Assembly: GCF_022601685.1 (NCBI RefSeq)
Contig: NZ_JAKUML010000006.1
Coordinates: 1 to 64,000, forward strand
Source of the DNA: Acinetobacter sedimenti
GTDB taxonomy: Bacteria; Pseudomonadota; Gammaproteobacteria; Pseudomonadales; Moraxellaceae
Length of the DNA: 64,000 bases
Direction: 5' to 3'
Each line of letters begins with the position of its first letter. The stretch's first letter is position 1. The notes under the pieces are model-generated. The model did not search any database, was not told the origin of the DNA, and was given only the letters and a program-made list of their open reading frames with translations. Below are positions 19,866 to 28,065 of this stretch, in pieces. The position numbers were made by a program, and so were the translations under genes.

Positions 19866-21098
19866 GTGGACGTACGTCTATCAGATCGTGTGAATGCCAT
19901 CAAACCATCCCCTACACTTGCCGTAACGAACAAAGCAGCTGAGCTTAAAGCAGCTGGTAAGAACGTGATTGGTTTGGGTGCAGGTGAGCCTGATTTTGAT
20001 ACCCCTCAACACATCAAAGAGGCAGCAATAAAAGCCATTAACGACGGATTTACCAAATACACAGCTGTAGATGGTACGCCTGCTCTGAAGAAAGCCATTA
20101 TTGCGAAATTCAAACGTGACAATAACCTTGACTATCAAGCCAACCAAATTTTGGTGTCTTGTGGTGGGAAACAATCCTTTTTCAACCTTGCTTTAGCATT
20201 ACTTAACAAGGGCGATGAGGTGATCATTCCTGCACCATTTTGGGTAAGCTACCCAGATATGGTGATCATCGCAGAAGGTACGCCTGTCATCGTGAAATGT
20301 GGCGAAGATCAACGCTTTAAAATCACGCCTGAACAATTGGAAGCGGCGATCACACCAAATACGCGTCTATTGGTGTTAAACAGCCCATCAAACCCAACAG
20401 GTATGATCTACACCAAAGAAGAATTGGAAGCATTGGCAGAAGTATTGCGCAAACATCCACAGGTCTATATCGCTTCTGATGACATGTACGAGCCGATTCG
20501 TTGGTCTGGTGACTTCTACAATATTGCAACCGTTGCACCTGATTTGTACGATCGTACTTTTGTACTCAATGGTGTGTCGAAAGCCTATGCCATGACTGGT
20601 TGGCGTATTGGCTATGCAGCAGGTCCTGCAAAGATCATTGGTGCGATGAAAAACATTCAATCTCAGTCTACGTCAAATCCAACTTCGATCTCTCAAGTCG
20701 CTGCGGAAGCCGCTTTGAATGGTCCACAAGATGTATTGCAACCGATGGTTGAAGCTTTCAAACGCCGTCATGATTTGGTGGTCAATGGACTCAATGCGAT
20801 CAAAGGTATCTCTTGCTTGCCTGCAGATGGTGCATTTTATGCCTATGCCAATATCCGCCCATTGATCCGTGCTAAAGGTTTGAAGTCTTGCACAGAATTC
20901 TCTGAATGGTTACTTGAAGAAACTGGCGTTGCTGTCGTTCCTGGCGATGCGTTTGGTCTAGGTGGCTTTATGCGTATTTCATATGCAACAGCAGATGAAG
21001 TGCTTGTAGATGCACTCTCTCGTATCAAAGCAGCTGCCGATTCGATCAGCGGTGTAGATGAAGCGATAGCTTCAATCGAAGCTGAGAAAAATTCATAA
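19866..21098 (+). CDS. aspC: Aspartate/prephenate aminotransferase (class I)
   Basis: A PLP-dependent class I aminotransferase of subgroup I-beta, the type of the Thermus and Rhizobium enzymes. In 410 residues it has GLGAGEPDFDTP (36-47), SPSNPTGM, the pyridine-contact Asp in SDDMYEP and Schiff-base Lys239 in NGVSKAYAMTGWRIGY. The main reaction is aspartate + 2-oxoglutarate to oxaloacetate + glutamate; enzymes of this subgroup can also transaminate prephenate. Start GTG 19866 has AGAAGGAA seven bases upstream. It is monocistronic, followed by a good terminator. A separate aromatic aminotransferase lies at 22045-23238. Confidence 0.9.
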   Translation: MDVRLSDRVNAIKPSPTLAVTNKAAELKAAGKNVIGLGAGEPDFDTPQHIKEAAIKAINDGFTKYTAVDGTPALKKAIIAKFKRDNNLDYQANQILVSCGGKQSFFNLALALLNKGDEVIIPAPFWVSYPDMVIIAEGTPVIVKCGEDQRFKITPEQLEAAITPNTRLLVLNSPSNPTGMIYTKEELEALAEVLRKHPQVYIASDDMYEPIRWSGDFYNIATVAPDLYDRTFVLNGVSKAYAMTGWRIGYAAGPAKIIGAMKNIQSQSTSNPTSISQVAAEAALNGPQDVLQPMVEAFKRRHDLVVNGLNAIKGISCLPADGAFYAYANIRPLIRAKGLKSCTEFSEWLLEETGVAVVPGDAFGLGGFMRISYATADEVLVDALSRIKAAADSISGVDEAIASIEAEKNS

Positions 21099-21152
21099 TT
21101 AGCGATGCTTAATATGATTTAAATGAACATTAAGACTTATAAGCTGTACTTA

Positions 21153-21179
21153 AGCCCTGACCTCGTTTCAGGGCTTTTT
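21153..21179 (+). terminator. terminator after aspC
   Basis: AGCCCTG (21153-21159) pairs with CAGGGCT (21169-21175), followed by T5. Confidence 0.88.
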
Positions 21180-21360
21180 GTTGGACAATATCCGATAAAA
21201 ATTACATGGCGATACACATCTTGATCCAATCCATACATGACTTCATTTTAATCAGATTTAGAATTGGCATTAAAACTGCTTTACTAATAAATGAATGTGC
21301 GGCTAAAACCGTAACATGACTATAGAAGATTACATCAACAAGCGTTCGAAGGAGTTCGAT

Positions 21361-21618
21361 ATGAAAATTCAAGAAAACCTACACTGCTTAAACAACCTTA
21401 AACACATCAAACAACTGCATGATGCAGGCATTGATGTGGATGTCATTGCACATTTTTTCCAGTCAGAGAATATTCCGCTCAGTGCAGATCAGATAGTGCA
21501 TATTTTGCACTCGATTGATGCGCTGAATAAAAAACAGATTCCATCAAGCAAGCTTACTGCGCTGATGAGTGCCAAAGCCGATATTGCCGAATCAGAACAA
21601 ATCCCTTGTCCAGTTTAA
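21361..21618 (+). CDS. small hypothetical protein, 85 aa
   Basis: Not recognised. The start is decided by AAGGAG six bases before ATG 21361, a near-ideal ribosome site; an upstream in-frame ATG at 21316 has none. The protein starts MKIQENLHCLNNLKHIKQ and is mostly helical, with amphipathic segments (LKHIKQLHDAG, DQIVHILHSIDALNKKQ). It has no signal peptide or membrane segment, and nothing indicates a DNA-binding motif. It stands alone between aspC and tRNA-Asn and is followed by a 10-bp stem-loop. Likely real because of the ribosome site and amino-acid pattern. Confidence 0.65.
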   Translation: MKIQENLHCLNNLKHIKQLHDAGIDVDVIAHFFQSENIPLSADQIVHILHSIDALNKKQIPSSKLTALMSAKADIAESEQIPCPV

Positions 21619-21650
21619 GGGCACTCTTTCCTGTCCGTAGTTCCGAAAGA

Positions 21651-21678
21651 TTGAGTGCTTATATCTAAAAGCACTCAA
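21651..21678 (+). terminator. stem-loop after the 85-aa gene
   Basis: TTGAGTGCTT (21651-21660) pairs with AAGCACTCAA (21669-21678); only a short T run follows. Confidence 0.5.
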
Positions 21679-21807
21679 TTTAAAAGTACAAAATTTACTT
21701 TAGGTGTATTTAAAGTTCATTCGCCTATTCATTGCGTCGCTTTATCGGATCTTTGCATGAATTGATTGAAAATTAGCTCGCCGAGTTGTAATTCAGTGCA
21801 AATAGAC

Positions 21808-21835
21808 TTGACCATTGATAAAATCTGTCTATAAT
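21808..21835 (+). promoter_or_regulatory. sigma-70 promoter of the first tRNA-Asn
   Basis: TTGACC (21808-21813), a 16-bp spacer and TATAAT (21830-21835). Transcription would start about five bases before the mature tRNA. Confidence 0.75.
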
Positions 21836-21846
21836 CGCTTGCACAT

Positions 21847-21922
21847 TCTCCCATAGCTCAGTCGGTAGAGCGACGGACTGTTAATCCGCAGGTCCCTGGT
21901 TCGAGCCCAGGTGGGAGAGCCA
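21847..21922 (+). tRNA. tRNA-Asn (GTT)
   Basis: A 76-base cloverleaf. The acceptor stem TCTCCCA pairs with TGGGAGA, the D loop contains AGCTCAGTCGGTAGAGC, the anticodon GTT lies in CTGTTAA, the T arm contains GGTTCGAGCC, and CCA is encoded. It is identical to the copy at 24670. A terminator follows 12 bases later. Confidence 0.97.
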
Positions 21923-21933
21923 AAATACGAAAG

Positions 21934-21963
21934 AGCCTAGATCATTGATCTAGGCTTTTTTTA
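21934..21963 (+). terminator. terminator after first tRNA-Asn
   Basis: AGCCTAGATCA (21934-21944) pairs with TGATCTAGGCT (21946-21956), then T8. Confidence 0.9.
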
Positions 21964-21990
21964 TTTTCGATAACTACATCAAGATCAAGC

Positions 21991-22021
21991 AAAAAAATAG
22001 CACCTATTTAAGATGCTATTT
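21991..22021 (-). terminator. terminator after tyrB
   Basis: On the minus strand, AAATAGCATC pairs with GGTGCTATTT (one U-G pair) across an 8-base loop, followed by a T run. Confidence 0.8.
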
Positions 22022-22044
22022 CCTGATTCTATTTACTAAAAAAT

Positions 22045-23238
22045 TTATAAAACTTTGGCGATCGACTCAGCTACATAATTAATATTACGCTGATTCAGAC
22101 CTGACACACAGATACGCCCTGAACGCACCAAATACACGCCAAATTCTTCTTTTAAACGATCCACTTGCTCAGCAGACAACCCTGTATAGCTAAACATGCC
22201 CTGCTGTGCTGTGAGATAGTCAAAGTTGCCATTTGGTACAAGTTCAAGTAAACGACGACGCAACTGATCACGTACCGCAAAAATACGAATACGCATTTGT
22301 TCTAACTCATCCAACCACATTTGCTTTAAGTTTTCATCATTCAAGATAATGTTAACTAAGCCAGCACCAGTCGTTGGCGGACTTGAGTAGTTACGACGCA
22401 CAGTCGCTTTAAGTTGACCTAACACACGCGCAGCTTCTTCTGCATCTTGACAGACAAAAGACAATCCACCGACACGCTCACCATACAATGAGAAGATTTT
22501 TGAGAATGAATTACTCACCACATATTTCACATCGGTATTTGCCAACGCACGGATGAGATAAGCATCTTGCTCTACACCCTGACCAAAGCCTTGATAGGCA
22601 ATATCCAAGAAAGGAATCAGTTGTTTCGCTTTAAGAATCTCAATCACTTGATCCCACTGTTCAGCGCTTAAATCCGCACCAGTTGGATTGTGACAACATG
22701 GATGAAGTAAAACGATGCTTTGTGGTGACAGAGTATTTAAATCTTCACACATCGCATCGAAGTTCACTTGGCGAGTGTCATTATCAAAATAACGATAGGT
22801 ATTTGTCTTAAAGCCTGCACCTGAGAAAATCGCAACGTGGTTATCCCAAGTTGGATTACTCACCCAAACTTCAGACTGTGGAAAATAATTTTTAAGGAAA
22901 TCCGCACCGACTTTCAATGCACCAGAGCCGCCTAAAGTTTGAATGGTTGCAATACGCTTTGCTTGAATCACTTGACTATCTGCACCAAACAATAAAGCTT
23001 GAATCGCTTGGCGATAGCCTGACATGCCTTCCATAGGAAGGTACAACTTTGCTTCATCATTATGCGTTGCATATTGCTTTTGCGCTTCACGAACCGCTTG
23101 TAGCTGTGGCACAACGCTTTGCTCATCGTAATACAAACCAATGCTCAGGTTGACTTTATGCGTACGTGGATCGACTTTGAAATCTTCCATCAATGACAGA
23201 ATCGGATCGCCTGCATAGGCAGGAACTTGTTCAAACAT
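22045..23238 (-). CDS. tyrB: Aromatic amino acid aminotransferase
   Basis: A class I-alpha PLP aminotransferase, the type of E. coli AspC and TyrB, working on tyrosine, phenylalanine and often aspartate. In 397 residues it has LSIGLYYDE (31-39), the [12 protein letters not shown] block (179-190), [11 protein letters not shown] and Schiff-base Lys247 in [15 protein letters not shown]. The C-terminal substrate Arg lies in [12 protein letters not shown]. The GLYYDE wording fits TyrB better than AspC. It is the last gene of an lrp-yitT-tyrB unit and ends at a good terminator. Both this operon and its tRNA-Asn flanks could be mobilised by recombination between the two identical tRNAs. Confidence 0.9.
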   Translation of the reverse strand: MFEQVPAYAGDPILSLMEDFKVDPRTHKVNLSIGLYYDEQSVVPQLQAVREAQKQYATHNDEAKLYLPMEGMSGYRQAIQALLFGADSQVIQAKRIATIQTLGGSGALKVGADFLKNYFPQSEVWVSNPTWDNHVAIFSGAGFKTNTYRYFDNDTRQVNFDAMCEDLNTLSPQSIVLLHPCCHNPTGADLSAEQWDQVIEILKAKQLIPFLDIAYQGFGQGVEQDAYLIRALANTDVKYVVSNSFSKIFSLYGERVGGLSFVCQDAEEAARVLGQLKATVRRNYSSPPTTGAGLVNIILNDENLKQMWLDELEQMRIRIFAVRDQLRRRLLELVPNGNFDYLTAQQGMFSYTGLSAEQVDRLKEEFGVYLVRSGRICVSGLNQRNINYVAESIAKVL

Positions 23239-23298
23239 ATCTATTCCTTAAACAACTCATTATTACAATGCTTATTTGCAAATTGACTATTCTAAGCA

Positions 23299-23958
23299 CT
23301 AAACCACGTAGCGATCTGGACGATGATTAATCATCAAAATCAAATTCAATACCACCGCACCCAAGATCGAAATCACAAGTAATGGCACACTAATAAACAT
23401 GGTCGATGCCAACAATACACTGATATCTAAACCCATTTGCACCTTACCCGCCGAGATACCATAACGCTCTTGTAGATATAGCGCCAATAGATTAAAGCCG
23501 CCGAGGCTTGAGCGATGGCGAAATAATATCAAAAATCCAATTCCAATCAAGAGATTGGCGAGTACCGTACCATAAACTGGCGTAATACCATCAAGATGAA
23601 TAAAGTGCGGATGGAGCTCAGTCAAGACAGATAATAAACCAACAGCAATAATCGTCTTAATTACCATCTGCATACCTAGACGTTTATATGCAAGATAATA
23701 AAAAGGAATATTGATCAAAAAGAAAATCACACCAAACTTAATCCCAGTCGCATAATGCACCAACAGTGCAAAACCCGCTGTACCACCTGTCAAAGTATGC
23801 GCTTGTTGCATCAAAAGCATGGCAAATGAAATAAGAAAAGTACCAATGACCATCGCCATTGCATCTTCCAAATGCGAATGTTTAGGCTTGCTCTGAGCTT
23901 CATCTTGCATCGTCAAAGATTGCTCTACAGTATCTATAGCAATATTAGTCAAGCTCAA
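23299..23958 (-). CDS. YitT family membrane protein
   Basis: A 219-residue inner-membrane protein with about five to six helices and a cytoplasmic N-terminal tail of about 30 residues. FLISFAMLLMQQAHTLTGGTAGFALLVHYATG is the family's first signature (the TGG.AG motif), and HRSSLGGFNLLALYLQE is the second (GG.....). This is the DUF161 half of YitT; the C-terminal DUF2179 domain found in Bacillus YitT is absent. The transported molecule is unknown. It begins inside the end of the Lrp-type regulator gene (14-bp overlap), so that regulator probably controls it along with tyrB. Confidence 0.82.
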   Translation of the reverse strand: MSLTNIAIDTVEQSLTMQDEAQSKPKHSHLEDAMAMVIGTFLISFAMLLMQQAHTLTGGTAGFALLVHYATGIKFGVIFFLINIPFYYLAYKRLGMQMVIKTIIAVGLLSVLTELHPHFIHLDGITPVYGTVLANLLIGIGFLILFRHRSSLGGFNLLALYLQERYGISAGKVQMGLDISVLLASTMFISVPLLVISILGAVVLNLILMINHRPDRYVV

Positions 23959-24439
23959 CTCCTCTCACAATGTGGCTCATCATTTGGTGATTCTCTTTAA
24001 TCCGTTCAAGCACGATCGAGGTATGGAAATTACCGATACCCAAATCGAGTGCGGTGATTTTATTGATCAACACACTCATTTGCGCCAAATCTTCAGCAGT
24101 CACTTTCAGCAGATAATCGTAGCTTCCAGTAAGCTTATACACATCACGAATCATCGGCTCATGTTCGATAAACGCTAAAAACTGATCCAGTACAGCTTGA
24201 CTATATTGCGTCAACTTAATCTCAAGCATACCTACAATCGGATGTCGCTCAGCTTCAGGATGCAATTGCGCAAAATACCCAACAATCATGCCCTTTTGCT
24301 CAAGTGCCACACGACGACGTGAACATTGTGACATTGATAAACCCACAATCTCAGCAAGCTCTTGATTGCTTAAACGACCATTCATCTGTAGTTGTTGCAG
24401 TATCTTATGATCGAACTCGTCTAATTGATCACTCATCAA
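23945..24439 (-). CDS. Lrp/AsnC family transcriptional regulator
   Basis: The 164-residue protein has an N-terminal winged helix-turn-helix (LDEFDHKILQQLQMNGRLSNQELAEIVGLSMSQCSRRRVALEQ) and a C-terminal ligand-sensing RAM domain (HPIVGMLEIKL, RDVYKLTGSYDYLLKVTAED). Such regulators respond to amino acids. It heads an operon with a YitT transporter and aromatic aminotransferase tyrB, which suggests an aromatic or branched amino acid as effector; this is inference from context. Confidence 0.9.
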   Translation of the reverse strand: MMSDQLDEFDHKILQQLQMNGRLSNQELAEIVGLSMSQCSRRRVALEQKGMIVGYFAQLHPEAERHPIVGMLEIKLTQYSQAVLDQFLAFIEHEPMIRDVYKLTGSYDYLLKVTAEDLAQMSVLINKITALDLGIGNFHTSIVLERIKENHQMMSHIVRGVELD

Positions 24440-24629
24440 TAACCTTTATCCGCTTAAACTCATGTAAACAAAATGCACATTATTTGTATATTTTTAATTT
24501 TATCACAATTTATTTGCATTTATTAGCACTAATATCTAGATACCTATTTATCTGCTCTACCTCCCAACAACATACTTTCTAGTATTGATTATTAAATCCA
24601 CAATTGATGAAATCGAGAGAATCCGTCGC

Positions 24630-24658
24630 TTGACCTCTTCCCATTCAACACATAAAAT
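24630..24658 (+). promoter_or_regulatory. sigma-70 promoter of the second tRNA-Asn
   Basis: TTGACC (24630-24635), a 17-bp spacer and TAAAAT (24653-24658). The -35 hexamer is identical to that of the first tRNA-Asn copy, while the rest differs. Confidence 0.7.
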
Positions 24659-24669
24659 GCGCCTAACAT

Positions 24670-24745
24670 TCTCCCATAGCTCAGTCGGTAGAGCGACGGA
24701 CTGTTAATCCGCAGGTCCCTGGTTCGAGCCCAGGTGGGAGAGCCA
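24670..24745 (+). tRNA. tRNA-Asn (GTT), second copy
   Basis: A 76-base tRNA identical in sequence to the copy at 21847, with encoded CCA and anticodon GTT. It lies 2.8 kb downstream in the same orientation and has its own promoter and terminator, so the two are independent units. Confidence 0.97.
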
Positions 24746-24774
24746 AGATTTGAGCGAAATGCTCTACAATGAAA

Positions 24775-24804
24775 AAGCCTAGATGAAATCATCTAGGCTT
24801 TTTT
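24775..24804 (+). terminator. terminator after second tRNA-Asn
   Basis: AAGCCTAGATGA (24775-24786) pairs with TCATCTAGGCTT (24789-24800) across a 2-base loop, then T4. Confidence 0.88.
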
Positions 24805-24849
24805 GTATTTAAAAGACTAACTATTCGCAATTAATCTAAATATTGGCGT

Positions 24850-24877
24850 AAAAAAATCGGCGATGTATCGCCGATTT
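24850..24877 (-). terminator. terminator closing the fil operon
   Basis: AAATCGGCGA (24854-24863) pairs with TCGCCGATTT (24868-24877), a 10-bp perfect stem with a 4-base loop. On the minus strand it is followed by T7. It lies 13 bp after the filF stop. Confidence 0.93.
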
Positions 24878-24889
24878 AGTTAAAGTGAT

Positions 24890-26800
24890 TTAAGACTTTT
24901 TTTTCACTTCGTAACAGTCTGCAAGGTCAATTGAGAGTGTGCCTTTCAAACGCTTTTGCTGATCTGCCTCTTCTGTAGTTGGTGTATATGTTGTGGCATT
25001 TGCTTTGAGATAAACTGACTTATTAACATTGTAGAAGTTTACCCAATTTGCTGCTGCACCTGCCGAATCACTAATATTAATGTTTGGTAATGATGCTCCA
25101 GCATTAATATTCTGCACTGATGTATTGAGCAAATCATGAATATTGACCTTTACTGCTAAATTCGTATTTGTGTTTTCTAAATTCACAATCGTTGACAACC
25201 CAGTCACTACGCCTCGTAGATAACCAAAACTTGGATCTGAAATCACCAATCTAAAACTTAAACTACGATCACCTTGTTGGGGTTGATAGTTCGAAGCTGC
25301 TATGGTTCCTAGACGGTATTGTTTGACTCCATAATTATCTACTGGAGTAGCCTGACTAGAGTCCGTTATACCGCACATACCAGACATATCTGTTGCTGTT
25401 GCACCAGTCTTTATATCACTTCGAACATCACCATTTTCATCGATCACAATACCCAGTTTAATATCCTGAACCGTGTTATCATCATGCTCAAATGTCAATG
25501 TAGCATAGAGTGGGAAGTAATAATCTTCACCAGATTTCATATTTTTGATGGATTTAAAAACACGATTATCTAGGTAGGCAATTGGATATGCCTTAAGAAA
25601 ATCAACCCCGCCACTGTATTGGCCATCAGAAGTACTTTGATCCCACTTCGCGAGAATCGTTGAATCCGAGGTATCTTCACCAGTTAAATATTTGGAAAAC
25701 TCAGAAGAGCCTGCAACAGCATAATCATTAAACAATTTGCCCTGATTAATGGCTAAAGTGTCATTTTGCGCAGTAATTAACTTAAACTTTTCAGATGTTC
25801 CAAGACGTTTTGTCGCAGGATCCACAAAAGCAGATTGTGAATCTGCATGCATAAACAATGGATTTACTTCTTTTTGTAATAAAACTGCAGCCGTCGCAGG
25901 TGATGCATTCGTAATACTCGGCGTGCCTCTCCATTGAAATCCATAGCCATGCGTAAAGCCCGCCCGATCACTCATGAGGTAAAATACGCCCATCAAAGTT
26001 CGTCGATTATCCCCTGTGCCTGCATAACCCAAAAGCCCTTGATAAGCACTTGAAATTACAGGAATATCTGCTTGATAAATGGCACTTAGGCTCATATTAG
26101 ATGCATCTTTTAATACCCTAAAAGCTTGATCATCACTAATAGCCGCCGTATCGATCCAAGGCGTTAAGATTTCTTCATATCGCCCAGTTTGTAAATCTTC
26201 ATCTGTGACCGATGCAGTAATATCTTCCAGTCCTTCTAGAGTAATATCATCTATCTCTACAAGTTGGATATCACCCACAACATTCGTTTGACTCTTTTGG
26301 CTACCAATTGCTTGAAATATTTTTACCAAGTTCATAGCCACTTGAACAGTCTCATCACTTGTAGACATGGACTGCGCTGCTTGCCCAGTGATACCTTTCG
26401 CCATATCTAATAAGGTTAAGTGGACAGGTACAGAATCAGCACTGAGCACACCGAGATCAGACAGCTTTACACTACCCAACTCCACTCTGTTGTCATCATT
26501 AGCATTCAAGAAAAATGTTGCCGTATCATCCTTATCACAGCCACCTGTAACGGCATTTCCATTCAGTTTTGTCGAAAAAATATTAATTTTATCTTTGGCA
26601 CAAGTATACTGTAGACCCGCTACCGGATACTCCATAAGAAACTCAAAGCATGCATCACTAGACGCAACGGTACAACCAACAGCTGTTGTTTCTGTAGGTT
26701 TTACCGTTGGATTTTCATGAATATTATTGCTACCACCACCACATGCAACCATCATCATACATAGTGTTGATACAGAGAAAGGCAAGAAAAACTTATTCAT
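24890..26800 (-). CDS. filF: FilF-like exported lipoprotein
   Basis: A 636-residue lipoprotein. The signal peptide is MNKFFLPFSVSTLCMMMVAC with Cys20 as the lipid-attachment site (lipobox MVAC), followed by GGGSNN, as in outer-membrane lipoproteins. ATG 26800 has AGGA eight bases upstream; the frame stays open further without similarity. The rest is a large beta-rich region with no enzyme motif. Cys pairs at 38/46 and about 61/78 suggest disulphides. It matches the protein annotated FilF, a putative pilus assembly protein, in Acinetobacter and follows filE by 48 bp, ending the operon. A surface-exposed anchor or tip role is inference. Confidence 0.8.
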   Translation of the reverse strand: MNKFFLPFSVSTLCMMMVACGGGSNNIHENPTVKPTETTAVGCTVASSDACFEFLMEYPVAGLQYTCAKDKINIFSTKLNGNAVTGGCDKDDTATFFLNANDDNRVELGSVKLSDLGVLSADSVPVHLTLLDMAKGITGQAAQSMSTSDETVQVAMNLVKIFQAIGSQKSQTNVVGDIQLVEIDDITLEGLEDITASVTDEDLQTGRYEEILTPWIDTAAISDDQAFRVLKDASNMSLSAIYQADIPVISSAYQGLLGYAGTGDNRRTLMGVFYLMSDRAGFTHGYGFQWRGTPSITNASPATAAVLLQKEVNPLFMHADSQSAFVDPATKRLGTSEKFKLITAQNDTLAINQGKLFNDYAVAGSSEFSKYLTGEDTSDSTILAKWDQSTSDGQYSGGVDFLKAYPIAYLDNRVFKSIKNMKSGEDYYFPLYATLTFEHDDNTVQDIKLGIVIDENGDVRSDIKTGATATDMSGMCGITDSSQATPVDNYGVKQYRLGTIAASNYQPQQGDRSLSFRLVISDPSFGYLRGVVTGLSTIVNLENTNTNLAVKVNIHDLLNTSVQNINAGASLPNINISDSAGAAANWVNFYNVNKSVYLKANATTYTPTTEEADQQKRLKGTLSIDLADCYEVKKKS

Positions 26801-26848
26801 TACTATCATCCTTAAATATATCTCTAGCTGTATATTTGCAAACCGCAT

Positions 26849-28051
26849 TTATCGCAACAGCGTGAGCTTAATTTGTCCTTCATTACTTAATTTTAATTCT
26901 GATACATCTGCACCAAATTCTAGAGCACTCATTAATAAATAATGGCTATTCTTAGGAATATAAATCACACCCTCAATTGATGCAGATTGTAACATTGTTG
27001 CTGGATTCGAATAGGTATGGAAAGCACTAGCCCCCTCGATAATACACCCTTTCTGATCAAGAAATATCACGATTGGCCAATAATACGTTGGTGACTTATC
27101 ACTACTCGCATATGAAGTAATTTTTAAATTTTGAACTTTCTGATCAAAATCAAGCAATTCAAAATCAAACTCATCATTAAAAGGCGCTCTAGGGAAGAAT
27201 GACACTGAATCATTACGACCAAATCCCTTACTTTTGCGAATCGCTTTATCATCAACACACTGTAACGGAATCACTTGAGTTAGCTCAGATTTAGGAATGA
27301 CGCGATAATTTTTCCCAAGTGTAACGACATCGTTTTTAGAACTCGTATCAACACCACGAAAAACAGTCATATCAACACCTTTTTGACGTTCTACTACTTC
27401 CCAGCTCGCAGCACCTGAACTAATTCCGTCAACCCCTGTTGGAATTTGATAAAATCTTTTTTTATCTTCGATATTAAACTCTTTCGACTCCAAATATTCA
27501 GCTTGATAATATTTTTCACCGTCAATCACTTTATACGGCGCTTGTTCTACCATTGGTTGCTTGTTATCACTTTGCGGTTCATTAGATAAATCAGTACTTT
27601 TAGAAGTTTCCGAGGGTGATGAAATATGTGATTGAATATCATGTTTTGTTTTTTGAGATTGGACAGGTAAATACATTTCTTGCGCAACTGATTCCGCCCC
27701 ACCAACTTCATTCACTAAATTAGGATGTACATCTATATTTTTCGAAGTATCTTTAGTTTTTGAAAATAATTTAAACCAAGATTTATCATTTATTTGATCG
27801 TTTATTTTTTGTTTTGCTGAGGCTTCATGCAAATTTCCACTAGTATCATTATTTATATTTCGTCCTGATTTATTCGCTTTTGGCTTCGCTTCAGGGACAG
27901 GAACTACCATCGGTAAACCGTCTGGCCCGATAATTGTTATTAGCTCATTTGTATCAGCATAACTATAATTAGTTATCGCACCAAAACAAAATACAGCAAG
28001 GAAAATTTTATTCCGTTGCTGTAAATATTTTTCAAAGAAAAATTGCTGCAT
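26849..28051 (-). CDS. filE: FilE-like exported protein
   Basis: An exported protein of 400 residues from ATG 28051; a GTG at 28072 would add seven and would overlap the filD stop. A signal-like N-terminus (KIFLAVFCFGAITNYSYA) is followed by ELITIIGPDGLPMVVPVPE, then a hydrophilic, Lys/Ser/Asn-rich linker of about 130 residues. A C-terminal beta-rich domain (about 180-400) contains KYYQAEYLESKEF and, near the end, GVIYIPKNSHYLLMSALEFG. There is no lipobox and no membrane helix after the signal. It is annotated FilE by position and type; function unknown. The linker suggests it may span the periplasm. Confidence 0.75.
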   Translation of the reverse strand: MQQFFFEKYLQQRNKIFLAVFCFGAITNYSYADTNELITIIGPDGLPMVVPVPEAKPKANKSGRNINNDTSGNLHEASAKQKINDQINDKSWFKLFSKTKDTSKNIDVHPNLVNEVGGAESVAQEMYLPVQSQKTKHDIQSHISSPSETSKSTDLSNEPQSDNKQPMVEQAPYKVIDGEKYYQAEYLESKEFNIEDKKRFYQIPTGVDGISSGAASWEVVERQKGVDMTVFRGVDTSSKNDVVTLGKNYRVIPKSELTQVIPLQCVDDKAIRKSKGFGRNDSVSFFPRAPFNDEFDFELLDFDQKVQNLKITSYASSDKSPTYYWPIVIFLDQKGCIIEGASAFHTYSNPATMLQSASIEGVIYIPKNSHYLLMSALEFGADVSELKLSNEGQIKLTLLR

Positions 28052-28065
28052 TTCAATTTTACCAA

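Noticed and set aside
24592..24792. Open frame over the second tRNA-Asn
   Set aside because: Its translation (WARTRDLRIN) is the well-known artefact of reading a tRNA gene on the opposite strand.
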